Shown in pieces: positions 36,888-45,499 of a stretch of 64,000 nucleotides of DNA. The stretch's first letter is position 1, and every line of letters starts with the position of its first letter. The DNA comes from Polyangium sp. 6x1 (GTDB lineage: Bacteria > Myxococcota_A > Polyangia > Polyangiales > Polyangiaceae): positions 1 to 64,000 of the forward strand of contig NZ_JARZHH010000036.1 in assembly GCF_029946515.1 (NCBI RefSeq), in the 5' to 3' direction. Under the pieces are notes generated by a model. The model saw only the letters and a program-made list of their open reading frames with translations, ran no database searches and was not told the DNA's origin. Position numbers and translations under genes: made by a program.

Positions 36888-37658
36888 GTGACCCGCGACG
36901 CTGACCGCGACGACTCGACCCTCCCTCCTCCGCCGAGCCCGGCCCCCGGCCTCAAATATCGCCGCATCGTCCTCAAGATCAGCGGCGAAGCCCTGTGCGG
37001 CGAGGGCAACTTCGGCATCGACCAAGGCACGCTCCAGCGCGTCGCCGCCGAGATCGCAGAGCTCTCCTCGCTCGGCGTGCAGATCGGCATCGTCGTCGGC
37101 GGCGGCAACATCTTCCGCGGCTTGAAGGGCGCGAGCGCCGGCATGGATCGCTCCCAGAGCGACTACATGGGCATGCTCGCGACCGTCATCAACTCGCTCG
37201 CGCTCCAGGACGCGCTCGAAAAGCACGGCGTCCCCACGCGCGTGATGACGGCGATCGAAATTCGCCAGGTCGCGGAGCCGTACATCCGTCGCCGCGCCAT
37301 GCGACACCTGGAGAAGGGCAGCGTGGTCATCTTCGCGGCTGGCACGGGCAACCCGTTCTTCTCGACGGACACGGCCGCGGCGCTTCGGGCCATGGAGATC
37401 CAGGCGCAGGCGCTCTTCAAGGCCACCAAGGTCGAGGGCATCTACGACCGCGATCCGGCGCGCCACGAGGACGCGCAGATGTTCACGAAGCTCTCGTACG
37501 ACCGCTTCCTCGTCGACCGGATCGGCGTGATGGACTCGACCGCCGTCACGCTCTGCCGTGAGAACAAGCTCCCCATCCGCGTCTTCAAGTTGACGACGCG
37601 CGGGAACATCCTGCGCGTCTGCAAAGGCGAAAACATCGGCACCGTCGTCGAGGCGTGA
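36888..37658 (+). CDS. pyrH: Uridylate kinase (UMP kinase)
   Basis: Phosphorylates UMP to UDP; amino-acid-kinase fold. Visible motifs: [64 protein letters not shown] and VEGIYDRDP. The open frame extends to 36558, but similarity begins ~22 residues after the GTG at 36888, which gives 256 residues, close to the family's ~240. It is followed by a hairpin and then rpoZ. Confidence 0.95.
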   Translation: MTRDADRDDSTLPPPPSPAPGLKYRRIVLKISGEALCGEGNFGIDQGTLQRVAAEIAELSSLGVQIGIVVGGGNIFRGLKGASAGMDRSQSDYMGMLATVINSLALQDALEKHGVPTRVMTAIEIRQVAEPYIRRRAMRHLEKGSVVIFAAGTGNPFFSTDTAAALRAMEIQAQALFKATKVEGIYDRDPARHEDAQMFTKLSYDRFLVDRIGVMDSTAVTLCRENKLPIRVFKLTTRGNILRVCKGENIGTVVEA

Positions 37659-37666
37659 TCCTGGCG

Positions 37667-37690
37667 TCCCCGACGGAGAGTCGTCGGGGA
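37667..37690 (+). terminator. Hairpin after pyrH
   Basis: 8-bp perfect stem TCCCCGAC/GTCGGGGA with an 8-base loop, starting eight bases after the pyrH stop and before rpoZ. It may attenuate rather than stop transcription into rpoZ. Confidence 0.65.
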
Positions 37691-37740
37691 ACGCAAGTTG
37701 CGCCTTTGCCCGAGGACGGCTAACCTCCCGAGTCCCACCT

Positions 37741-37980
37741 ATGGCACGCGTCACCGTCGAAGATTGCCTCGAGCGCGAAGAGAACCGCTTCGCCCTCGTC
37801 GTCCTGGCCTCGAACCGCACCCGGCAGCTCATGAAGGGCGCCGAGCCTCTGCTGAAGACGAGGAACAAGCCCGCTGTGACCAGCTTGCGCGAGATCGCGG
37901 CTGGCAAGGTGCACTTCCACCGGAACTCCTCCGAAGTCGTGTACGAGTGGCTCCGCCACCAGCACGCCCTCGACCGCTGA
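37741..37980 (+). CDS. rpoZ: DNA-directed RNA polymerase omega subunit
   Basis: 79-residue protein starting [11 protein letters not shown], with [16 protein letters not shown] and [16 protein letters not shown], the conserved RpoZ blocks. It assists RNA polymerase assembly and, in proteobacteria, forms part of the ppGpp site 1. The C-terminal end is slightly longer than minimal omega. ATG start, 82 bases after pyrH; the adjacent methyltransferase follows after 24 bases. Confidence 0.92.
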   Translation: MARVTVEDCLEREENRFALVVLASNRTRQLMKGAEPLLKTRNKPAVTSLREIAAGKVHFHRNSSEVVYEWLRHQHALDR

Positions 37981-38004
37981 TCGCGTCGCCGGGCAGCCCC
38001 GGAC

Positions 38005-38850
38005 ATGTCTTCTCCTCCGAGCAAACGCCCCGAGCGCATGCGCACGCGTGCACGGCGTGATCTCGAGCTCGAGGCTGGCACCTCGGCTCATTACGAAGAC
38101 CCCGCCTACTACACCAAGACCTACCGCTCGCGGCTCGACGACGTCCGCTTTTACGCGGACTACGCGGCGGAGCACGGCGGCCCTGTGCTCGAGTACGGCT
38201 GCGGCAACGGGCGCATCACGCTCCCGATCGCGCGGCTCGGCCTCGACGTCACGGGCGTCGATCTCTCCAGCGAGATGCTCTCCGACCTGCGCGCGCGTCT
38301 CCGCGACGAGCCTGCGGACGTGCGCGCGCGTGTCACCACGAAGCGCGGCGACATGCGGGCGGTCCGCCTTGGCCGGCGCTTCCCGCTCGTCTTTTGCCCC
38401 TTCAACGCCTTCCTGCACCTCTACACGCGGGTCGACGTCGAGCGCTTCCTCGCGCGTGTGCGCGAGCATCTCGCGCCGCGCGGCGAGCTCGTCTTCGACG
38501 TCTCGATCCCGCAGCCCGAGGAGCTCGCGCGTGATCCTGCGCGTGCCTACGCGGCGCCGCGCTTCAAGTATCCGACGCCTGACGGCAAGGGCATGCCGGT
38601 TCGGTATACCGAGCGCTTCGACTACGACCCGATCCGCCAGGTCTTGTTCGTCGCGATGGAGTTTTCGCCGGTCTCGGGCGAAGAGCCCTGGATGACGCCG
38701 CTCGCGCACCGGCAGTTCTACCCGCGCGAACTCGAAGCGCTCCTCCACTACAACGGCTTCGAGATCCTCGACACGTGGGGCGACTTCGACCGATCGCCCC
38801 CGACCCGCGAGTCGATCACGCTGCTCCTACGCGCCCGCGCCCGCCGCTGA
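38005..38850 (+). CDS. Class I SAM-dependent methyltransferase
   Basis: Rossmann-type methyltransferase (281 residues). Motif I VLEYGCGNGRITLPIARLG lies near residue 57, with the acidic loop GVDLSSEML next and a motif IV-like LVFCPFNAFLHLY near residue 130. Substrate unknown; small-molecule methyltransferases of this pattern are common. It lies 24 bases downstream of rpoZ on the same strand, so cotranscription is possible. The start is at ATG 38005. Confidence 0.88.
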   Translation: MSSPPSKRPERMRTRARRDLELEAGTSAHYEDPAYYTKTYRSRLDDVRFYADYAAEHGGPVLEYGCGNGRITLPIARLGLDVTGVDLSSEMLSDLRARLRDEPADVRARVTTKRGDMRAVRLGRRFPLVFCPFNAFLHLYTRVDVERFLARVREHLAPRGELVFDVSIPQPEELARDPARAYAAPRFKYPTPDGKGMPVRYTERFDYDPIRQVLFVAMEFSPVSGEEPWMTPLAHRQFYPRELEALLHYNGFEILDTWGDFDRSPPTRESITLLLRARARR

Positions 38851-38985
38851 TCAAGCAGCCGCAATCACGGCTCCCGCCACGAACCCGCGAGGGTTTCGCA
38901 TGGAGAGCCGTTTCAGCCTGAACCCGCGGGGGGTGTGAGGGGCAGAGGAAGGACAGCAAAGCAGTCCGACCGGCGCCCCCCACCG

Positions 38986-39016
38986 GTACATCGGCGTTTT
39001 CTAAACGCCGATGTAC
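38986..39016 (-). terminator. Perfect 14-bp hairpin overlapping the phosphoesterase stop
   Basis: GTACATCGGCGTTT pairs perfectly with AAACGCCGATGTAC across a 3-base loop. The stop codon of the phosphoesterase lies inside the hairpin, so the last codons form its left arm. Confidence 0.75.
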
Positions 39017-39738
39017 AACCTATGCGCGAAATTGCGCTCGAGCTTCGCCCGCAGCACCTTCTCGGCTGCGGTCTCGATGTCGTACTCGACTCGTTTGAAC
39101 TCGAAGCGTTTCACTTCGCTGTCGTAGATCGTGTAGCTCGCGCGGTTGTCGTAGTCGCGCGGCTGGCCGACCGATCCGACGCTCACGATGTACTTCCTGT
39201 TCGGGTCGAGCGTGAAGTCGACCGCAGGCAGCTCTTCCACGGTCGTCGGCGTCAGCGCGAAGACCTTGCAGAGGTGCGAGTGGCCGATGAGGGTCAGATG
39301 CCCGAGCTCGCTGTACATCGGCAGGCATTCGCGCGCTTGCTCCGGCGCGAAGATGTACTCGAACTCCTCGAGGCGAACCGGTGAGCCGTGGCAGAGGTCG
39401 ACGCCGATATCCGTCAACTTCTCCTGGTACGGCAGGTTTTTGAGCCAGGCGGCGTTCTCGGCTGAGAGCATCGACGCGTGGGTGTCGAGGGCCTGACGAG
39501 CGGCCTCGTAGTAATACGAGTAGTCCATTCGTCCGGCGACGGCCGCGTCATGATTCCCGAGGATCGTTTTTTTGGCGATCTTCCGGACCAGATCGGCGCA
39601 TTCGTTCGGGGATCCGCCATAGCCTACCGTGTCGCCCAGACAGTAGTAGACGTCGATGCGCTCGCGCCGGTACGCCTCCAGCACAGCACTGAGCGCCTCG
39701 TAGTTGGCATGCGTGTCGCTGAAGACTCCAATCCGCAT
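39001..39738 (-). CDS. Metallophosphoesterase (YfcE/MJ0936-like)
   Basis: Calcineurin-like phosphoesterase of 245 residues. It shows the metal-binding motifs GVFSDTHAN (residues 4-12), YCLGDTVGYG, ILGNHDAAV, CHGSP and LIGHSHLCKVF in the correct order. Hydrolysis of a phosphodiester or phosphomonoester in the cytoplasm is expected; the substrate is unknown. It ends in a perfect hairpin. The upstream region is an unusually AT-rich island shared with the divergent 39960 gene. Confidence 0.9.
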   Translation of the reverse strand: MRIGVFSDTHANYEALSAVLEAYRRERIDVYYCLGDTVGYGGSPNECADLVRKIAKKTILGNHDAAVAGRMDYSYYYEAARQALDTHASMLSAENAAWLKNLPYQEKLTDIGVDLCHGSPVRLEEFEYIFAPEQARECLPMYSELGHLTLIGHSHLCKVFALTPTTVEELPAVDFTLDPNRKYIVSVGSVGQPRDYDNRASYTIYDSEVKRFEFKRVEYDIETAAEKVLRAKLERNFAHRLYIGV

Positions 39739-39959
39739 GTGCGTGAGGACCGGAGGGTAGCATGAGGCACCTACCGTTACGGTAGTATTTTCGCAGAAAA
39801 AAATTTTCGCTCGGATCGGCCTTTTTTAAAGGGTTTCGTCGCAAAAAACGTTGCCCATCGTTAGAGAACGAACACCAAGATCCAGCGTGTTCTCGCGCTT
39901 CGCGAGCGCAGTTCGAGCGCTCGTGGACCCTGCGCTGAAAAGATGGAAGGAAAGCTCGC
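39739..39959. promoter_or_regulatory. AT-rich divergent regulatory region with a palindrome and direct repeats
   Basis: Gap between the divergent phosphoesterase and the 39960 gene. Bases ~39786-39860 are strikingly AT-rich for this genome (runs of A and T). There is a palindrome CTACCG-TTA-CGGTAG at 39771-39785, and two copies of ATTTTCGC at 39787-39794 and 39813-39820. This fits an operator and promoter pair, but no protein can be assigned. No clear -35/-10 pair is seen. Confidence 0.5.
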
Positions 39960-40757
39960 GTGACAGGGACGAACGGGAAAAGCAACGGCAAAACCAACGG
40001 TCACGCGATCCCATCGGCGACCACGCAAGGCGCGAGCGAACGTTCGAGCACGAACATCCGGCCGCCGCCGCGCGCGGTTCAGGACCTCGCGGACTCGTGC
40101 GTTCGATTCGTCGAACGCTCCATCGGCTTCAAGCTCGACTTCGAGCCAGAGACCTTGCCCGTGCTCGATCACTACATCGAGAAGGCACGCGAAGAGACGC
40201 GCGAGCGCAAGGAGGCGCGCCCGCTCCTCGCGCAGGCCGTCGGCGCCTACCTCGGCGAGATCGCGCGCCGCAAATTCCAGGGCTTCTGGCGCCTCGAAGA
40301 CGAACACGATCCGCGCTCGTGGCGCGTCGAGCTCGAGCCCGTCTACCTGATCCTGCGACCCATCGAGCTCGCCACGCGCGCGCTCGATCTGCCCCCCACG
40401 CCCCCGCGTGACGCGTCGCCGATCCAGGCGCGCAAGGCGGACGACGAGGACGAGGACGACGAGGACGACGAGAGCGAGGGCGCAGAGGCGGCCGCAGAGA
40501 GCGAGGCGACGCCGGACGAGATGGTCGCCCCCGATCCCACGGATGACCTCGGCCCCGCGCTTCTCGAGCTCGACGAGGACGACCGAGCGGCCGTCGCCGA
40601 GCGGCTCGCCTTGCTCCCGCCCGTCTCCGACGCCGAGTATCACGCCCCGTCGACGCACCTGGAGGTCGTCGAGATCATCGTCGAGACCATCCGCGCCCGC
40701 CGCATGGCCGCGGGCATGGAAGCCGACGCGCAGCTCGAGCCCGACGACTACTCCTGA
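39960..40757 (+). CDS. Hypothetical protein with acidic tract, upstream of TssM
   Basis: No family recognised. The GTG start has GGAAGG upstream. Residues ~35-145 form a compact domain (VQDLADSCVRFVERSIGFKL, LPVLDHYIEKAREETRERK, AQAVGAYLGEIARRKF). A run of ~35 Asp/Glu/Ala residues follows (DDEDEDDEDDESEG), then a second helical part. There is no signal peptide or membrane segment, so it is presumably cytoplasmic. It is encoded 90 bases upstream of the tssM-like gene on the same strand, so it could be a partner. The evidence is only positional. Confidence 0.65.
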   Translation: MTGTNGKSNGKTNGHAIPSATTQGASERSSTNIRPPPRAVQDLADSCVRFVERSIGFKLDFEPETLPVLDHYIEKAREETRERKEARPLLAQAVGAYLGEIARRKFQGFWRLEDEHDPRSWRVELEPVYLILRPIELATRALDLPPTPPRDASPIQARKADDEDEDDEDDESEGAEAAAESEATPDEMVAPDPTDDLGPALLELDEDDRAAVAERLALLPPVSDAEYHAPSTHLEVVEIIVETIRARRMAAGMEADAQLEPDDYS

Positions 40758-40847
40758 ACACGCGTCGTCCTCGCGGGCGCGGCGCGACGCGGCTCGATCC
40801 AAAGGATGCGGAGCGAGGGCCGCCCCTCGTGATAATGTCGCTCCACC

Positions 40848-43793
40848 GTGTGGTGGGTTCTATCTGCGCTCCTCGCGCTGATCGTCTGGGCGCTCTGGTA
40901 CATCCTCAAGCTGCCGCTCTGGCTGCCGATCGTAGGCACGGTGCTCATCGTGCTCGCCTCGGTCGTGCGGCTCCTCTGGACCCGGATTCGGGCGAGCCGC
41001 GCCGCCTCCGCGCTCGAGCGCGCCATCGCGCAGCAAGGCGCGCAGCAGGCGCTCAACGCGCGACCTGAGCGTCGCGCCGAGATCCAGGAGCTGCAGAAGC
41101 AGGTCCAGGGCGGCATCAACGCCCTCAAGACCTCGAAGCTCGGCAAGAACAAGAAGGGCGGCGCCGCCGCGCTCTACTCGCTGCCCTGGTACGTGATCAT
41201 CGGCCCTCCGGGCGCCGGCAAGACGACCGCGCTGAAGCACTCCGGCCTCGTCTTCCCCTTCGCCGATCCTCGCGGCGGCGGCGTCCGCGGCGTCGGCGGC
41301 ACCCGCAACTGCGACTGGTGGTTCACGAACGAGGCGATCCTGCTCGACACCGCGGGTCGCTACACGACGGAGGGCGACGACCACGACGAGTGGATCTCGT
41401 TCCTCCAGATGCTCAAGCGCTACCGCAGCCGCAAGCCGATCAACGGCGTGCTCGTGGCCATCAGCATCGCCGAGCTCATCGACGCCTCCGAGCAGCAGAT
41501 CGAGTCGACCGGCAAGAAGCTACGCGCCCGTATCGACGAGGTCATGACCCAGCTCCAGATGGTCGTGCCCGTCTACGTGCTCTTCACGAAGTGCGACCTC
41601 ATCGCCGGCTTCATCGAGTTCTTCGGCGACATCCGCAAGAGCGACCGCGCGCAGGCCTGGGGCGCCACGGTCAAGCTCACCGAGAACAAGTCGAACCCCC
41701 AGCAGCTCTTCGAGCGCGAGTTCGACACGCTCGTCCAGAAGGTCCACGCCCGCTCGCTGAAGCGCCTCGCGCAGGAGCGAAACCGCGAGGCGCGCGAGCG
41801 CATCTACCAGTTCCCGCTCGAGTTCGCGGGCATCAAGCGCAACCTCACCGAGCTCGTGCAGACGATCTTCGCGGTGAACGCCTTCCAGGGCACGCCGCTC
41901 TTCCGCGGCTTCTACTTCACGAGCGGCACGCAGGAAGGTCGTCCGCTCGATCGCGTGCTCGCGCGCATGGGCCACGCGATGGGCATCCGCCCGCCGGAGA
42001 CCGCGGCGCAGCAGGTCACGGAGTCGAAGAGCTACTTCCTCCACGACGTCTTCATGAACGTCGTCTTCCCCGACGGCGACGTCGCCTCGCGCAGCGCGGC
42101 CGAGATCAAGCGGCAGAGGATCATGCGCATCGCCGTCAGCGCCGCAGCGTTCACGCTCGGCCTGATCCTCTCGATCCCGAGCATCCGCTCCTTCGCCCAG
42201 AACCGCGAGCTCATGTTCACCACGCAGGAGCGCGTGGAGAACGCGATGAAGATCAACTGGGGCGAAGGCGAGCCGGGCCCGAAGCTCGAGCAGCTCGATC
42301 CCGTCTTCAACCGCCTGAAGGAGCTCGACGAGTTCCGCTCGAACCTGCCGCTCAGCTACGGCTGGGGCATGTACCGCGGCGACGAGATCTACCGCCCCAC
42401 GGTCACCGCGTACGTCGCGCTCCTGCAGACCGGCTTCGTGCTCCCTTGCAAAGGCAAGCTCGAGGCGCGCCTGAAGGCTGCGAAGGGCAAGCAGTACCTG
42501 CGCGAGCGCACGGACCTGAAGACGTACCTGATGATGAGCGACGTCGGGAACCTCGACGTCGACTGGGAGACGGGACGGCTCACGGGCCTCTGGGCCGAGA
42601 TCCTGAAGGCCACGAACAGCACGATGCCGGAGTACGAGCTCAAGGAGCGGCTCGCCAAGCACGTGCGGTACTACCTGGAGCTCGTCAAAGAGAAGAAGGT
42701 CCTGCCGCTGCCCGCGGACAAGGACCTCGTCGACAGCGTCCGCAAAACGCTGCAAGCCGTCCCCGTCCAGGACCGTTACTACGAGCTCTTCGTCAACAGC
42801 CTGAACGACGAGCGGTACGACGAGGCCGGCGACGATCGCAAAGAGAACCGCAAGTACCCGCCGATCAGCCTCGCCGACCTCTTCGTCGATCGCCCGAACA
42901 CGACGAAGTCCATCCAGAGCGCCCGGTACCAGAAGGACAAACGCTTCAAGGAAGTCGAGGGGCCCTACACGGACAAGGGTCACTACATCGTGGTCCTCAA
43001 CGTCGCGAACGCCGAGGCGCTCCTGCTCAGCGAGCAGTGGGTGGCGCCGCTCGGGCCCGACGAGGCGGTCGACAAGATCCCGACGAACCTGAAGCGCCTC
43101 TCCGAGGACTACGACCAGCGCTACATCGAGCAGTGGAGCGACTTCCTCGCCGACATCACGATCCCGCCGCCGTCGACCGTGAAAGAGGCGCTCGACCTCT
43201 ACAACATCCTGCTCAACACGCCCTACCCGTACCTGCAGATCCTGCGCGCGGTCGAGGACCACACGCAGTGGAAGAAGTACAAGAAGGGCGACGGTCCGAG
43301 CGTGAACAAGGACGAGTTGAACAAGATGTTCAACACGAAGCTCCAGCAACAGTTCTCGCAGAAGACCGGCGGCCTGCGCATCACGACGAACGTCGACGTC
43401 ACGAAGATGGGCGAGCGCCCGAGCACGGTGCCGCCCTCGTTCGCGGGCCTCATCTCGTTCGGCGTGCCGCCCGAGAACACGCGCCCGGGTCAGCCGATCA
43501 CGGACACGCCGCTCCAGAAGTACCTCGACAGCCTCACGGAGCTGCGTCGCGTGATGCAGGACATCCCGACGCCGCCCACGTCGACGGACATGATCAACCT
43601 GAGCGAGCAGCTCTCGGATGTGGCGAAGAAGGTCGAAGCCTTCCTGCAGCCGCTCGACGAGAAGGCCAAGGCTCTCCTGCGGCCGCTGCTCCTGAACCCG
43701 CTCCGGATCTCGGGCACGCGCATCGCCGCCGTCGGCGGCGGCAACTACGTCGACAAGCCCAAGGATCGGTTCCCGAACCCGTTCCGGCGGTAA
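40848..43793 (+). CDS. tssM: TssM/IcmF-family inner membrane protein (orphan)
   Basis: Large inner-membrane ATPase/scaffold of type VI secretion. Two membrane segments (residues ~1-45), a Walker A loop IIGPPGAGKTTALKHSG near residue 119, Walker B-type LLDTAGRYTT, and GVLVAISIAELI and VPVYVLFTKCDL typical of the IcmF GTPase-like domain. A third membrane segment lies near residues 427-445, followed by a long periplasmic region. At 981 residues it is somewhat shorter than typical TssM (~1,100-1,200). No other T6SS gene (tssL, tssK, tssB/C, tssJ, clpV) is visible within the window. The GTG start is preceded by no clear ribosome binding site. Confidence 0.9.
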   Translation: MWWVLSALLALIVWALWYILKLPLWLPIVGTVLIVLASVVRLLWTRIRASRAASALERAIAQQGAQQALNARPERRAEIQELQKQVQGGINALKTSKLGKNKKGGAAALYSLPWYVIIGPPGAGKTTALKHSGLVFPFADPRGGGVRGVGGTRNCDWWFTNEAILLDTAGRYTTEGDDHDEWISFLQMLKRYRSRKPINGVLVAISIAELIDASEQQIESTGKKLRARIDEVMTQLQMVVPVYVLFTKCDLIAGFIEFFGDIRKSDRAQAWGATVKLTENKSNPQQLFEREFDTLVQKVHARSLKRLAQERNREARERIYQFPLEFAGIKRNLTELVQTIFAVNAFQGTPLFRGFYFTSGTQEGRPLDRVLARMGHAMGIRPPETAAQQVTESKSYFLHDVFMNVVFPDGDVASRSAAEIKRQRIMRIAVSAAAFTLGLILSIPSIRSFAQNRELMFTTQERVENAMKINWGEGEPGPKLEQLDPVFNRLKELDEFRSNLPLSYGWGMYRGDEIYRPTVTAYVALLQTGFVLPCKGKLEARLKAAKGKQYLRERTDLKTYLMMSDVGNLDVDWETGRLTGLWAEILKATNSTMPEYELKERLAKHVRYYLELVKEKKVLPLPADKDLVDSVRKTLQAVPVQDRYYELFVNSLNDERYDEAGDDRKENRKYPPISLADLFVDRPNTTKSIQSARYQKDKRFKEVEGPYTDKGHYIVVLNVANAEALLLSEQWVAPLGPDEAVDKIPTNLKRLSEDYDQRYIEQWSDFLADITIPPPSTVKEALDLYNILLNTPYPYLQILRAVEDHTQWKKYKKGDGPSVNKDELNKMFNTKLQQQFSQKTGGLRITTNVDVTKMGERPSTVPPSFAGLISFGVPPENTRPGQPITDTPLQKYLDSLTELRRVMQDIPTPPTSTDMINLSEQLSDVAKKVEAFLQPLDEKAKALLRPLLLNPLRISGTRIAAVGGGNYVDKPKDRFPNPFRR

Positions 43794-43802
43794 CCGTCGC
43801 AG

Positions 43803-44273
43803 CTACGCGAGGACGCGCTGCATCTCCAGCGCGTCCTCGTCGTTGTCCGCGTAGTACTTCTCCCGCACCCCCGACACCACGAAGCCGAACTTCTCGTAGA
43901 GCCGGATCGCAGGCTCGTTCGAGCGTCGCACCTCGAGCAGCACGAGCCGCACGCCATTCTCCGCCGCGAACGCGAGCGCCGCCTCCACGAGCACCGCGCC
44001 GATCCCGCGCCGCCGGAGCTCCGGCGTCGTCGCCACGTTGAGCACGTGAAGCTCGTCCACGACGTGCCACGCGACGAGGAACCCGAGCGCGCGCGACGCC
44101 TCCCCCGGCGCTCCGCCCCGCGCGACCCACACACGCGCCCAGGGCCGTTCGAGCTCGTCTACCGGCGAGAACGACGGCCCTGCGAACGCCGCGCGCGCGA
44201 TCGCCTCGAGCGCCTCCGCGTCCTCGACCTCGCGCGTGGCGCGCGCCACCGACACCTCGAGACGCTCGCTCAC
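43803..44273 (-). CDS. rimI: Ribosomal-protein-alanine N-acetyltransferase
   Basis: GNAT-family acetyltransferase. The GTG at 44273 overlaps the stop of the vWA lipoprotein gene in a GTGA arrangement. The sequence shows FLVAWHVVDELHVLNVATTPELRRRGIG (acetyl-CoA-binding motif RRRGIGAVL) and LEVRRSNEPAIRLYEKFGFVVSGVREKYY, the RimI hallmarks (acetylation of the S18 N-terminus). Length of 156 residues is normal. It is translationally coupled to an unrelated lipoprotein gene. Its last codons contain a perfect 12-bp inverted repeat that may end tssM transcription. Confidence 0.92.
   Translation of the reverse strand: MSERLEVSVARATREVEDAEALEAIARAAFAGPSFSPVDELERPWARVWVARGGAPGEASRALGFLVAWHVVDELHVLNVATTPELRRRGIGAVLVEAALAFAAENGVRLVLLEVRRSNEPAIRLYEKFGFVVSGVREKYYADNDEDALEMQRVLA
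43808..43839. terminator. Perfect 12-bp inverted repeat inside the rimI 3' end
   Basis: CGAGGACGCGCT and AGCGCGTCCTCG flank an 8-base loop, 15 bases past the tssM stop and within the last codons of convergent rimI. It could act as a terminator for tssM. Confidence 0.55.
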
Positions 44274-45457
44274 TTGGGCACTTCCGTCGGGCAACCGCTC
44301 ACGATCTGCACCTGCTTCACCTGCCCGCCCTGAAGCCGCTCGCAAGCCTTGCCGAGCAGCCGCACGATCCACGGCGGCTTCCACATCCATCCGTCGGGAT
44401 CGTTGTACGGCAGGACCTCATCGTCCAGGTACACGTTCGTCATGCCCTCCTCCTCCGGCGGATCCACGATCGCGAACTCGCACGTCACCGCGACCGCCGC
44501 GATCTCCGCGAGCACGCCGCCGAGCGATCCGAGCTCGCTCACCGGGTAGTAAAACGGCGCGGTGTCCTTCGGCGATCCGCCCGCGATCGCCATCGCGTCG
44601 AGCACGCCCGCGTACGCCTCGCTGCCCGGGATCCCGACGACGAACACCTCGAGCCCTCCCGCGCGAAGCGCCTCGATCGCGGCCACCGTCGCGGGCTCGT
44701 CCACGCAGAACGTTGGACCCCAAATCTGTCCAGGCGCGCAGCAGTTCGTCCCCGTGGACAGACATGCCTCGTCGCCCTCCACGTTCGGCTGACAGGACTC
44801 GCTCCCGCACGACGCCGATTCGTTGCAGTTCGGACCACCGTCCGTCGCGAGGATCACGTACGTCTTGCCTTCGAGCGCGAGCAGCGTCGGCGTCAGCGCT
44901 TCGAGCGTCGGCGAGATCGGCGTGCCTCCGACGGGATTCGTCGCGGTCGTGAGGCGGATCCCGGTGGTCGTGGGCCCGTCCTCGCCCGTGATCGGATCGC
45001 CCTGCGTGACGGGAAAGACCTGCTTGCCCGCCGCGCATTGATCCTGCGTCGAACCATGCGCCGGCAGGATCGCCGCGCCCACCTTCACGAGGGGCCCGAG
45101 CTTGCGCACGAGACCCACGACCGCGGCCCGCACCGCGTCGTACCGCGTCCCTCCGGGCGCGGGCGCGTTCATGCTCCCCGAGGCGTCGAGCACGAAGTAG
45201 AGGTTCGGCGCGTCGACGATCGTCTGGTGCAGCTCGTTGCCGCAGTACCCACCCGCGTCGGGCGCCGGCGGACCGCCTCCACCGACTCCGTCGAACCCGC
45301 CTTCGCCGCCCGCATCGGCCACGGGTCGCGGCGGTCGCGGCGGCAAGTCATCGCTCGTCGACCCACACCCTCCGATCGCCGACGCGACCCCCCACGCGCC
45401 GAGCAACACGAACGACGCCACGATCCCCCGAGCCGAACGAAGCGCGTGATGGTCCAT
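44270..45457 (-). CDS. von Willebrand factor A-domain lipoprotein
   Basis: Signal peptide with lipobox AIGGC near residue 30 and a Gly/Pro-rich linker. A vWA domain (residues ~75-300) follows with MIDAS motif FVLDASGSM, a conserved TPISPTLEAL and ILATDGGPNC. A cysteine-rich insertion (CNESASCGSESC, CLSTGTNCCAPGQIWGPTFC) sits inside the domain. Metal-dependent adhesion or protein binding on the outer surface is expected. The ATG at 45457 follows a GTG at 45460. Its stop overlaps the rimI start. Confidence 0.88.
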   Translation of the reverse strand: MDHHALRSARGIVASFVLLGAWGVASAIGGCGSTSDDLPPRPPRPVADAGGEGGFDGVGGGGPPAPDAGGYCGNELHQTIVDAPNLYFVLDASGSMNAPAPGGTRYDAVRAAVVGLVRKLGPLVKVGAAILPAHGSTQDQCAAGKQVFPVTQGDPITGEDGPTTTGIRLTTATNPVGGTPISPTLEALTPTLLALEGKTYVILATDGGPNCNESASCGSESCQPNVEGDEACLSTGTNCCAPGQIWGPTFCVDEPATVAAIEALRAGGLEVFVVGIPGSEAYAGVLDAMAIAGGSPKDTAPFYYPVSELGSLGGVLAEIAAVAVTCEFAIVDPPEEEGMTNVYLDDEVLPYNDPDGWMWKPPWIVRLLGKACERLQGGQVKQVQIVSGCPTEVPK

Positions 45458-45499
45458 CACACCCGATCGTAGCAGGACCGGGCCACGCGCTCTCGATCG

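Noticed and set aside
41318-44041. 907-codon open frame on the plus strand
   Set aside because: It is a +1 frame shadow of tssM and contains only Arg/Pro/Ala-rich low complexity.
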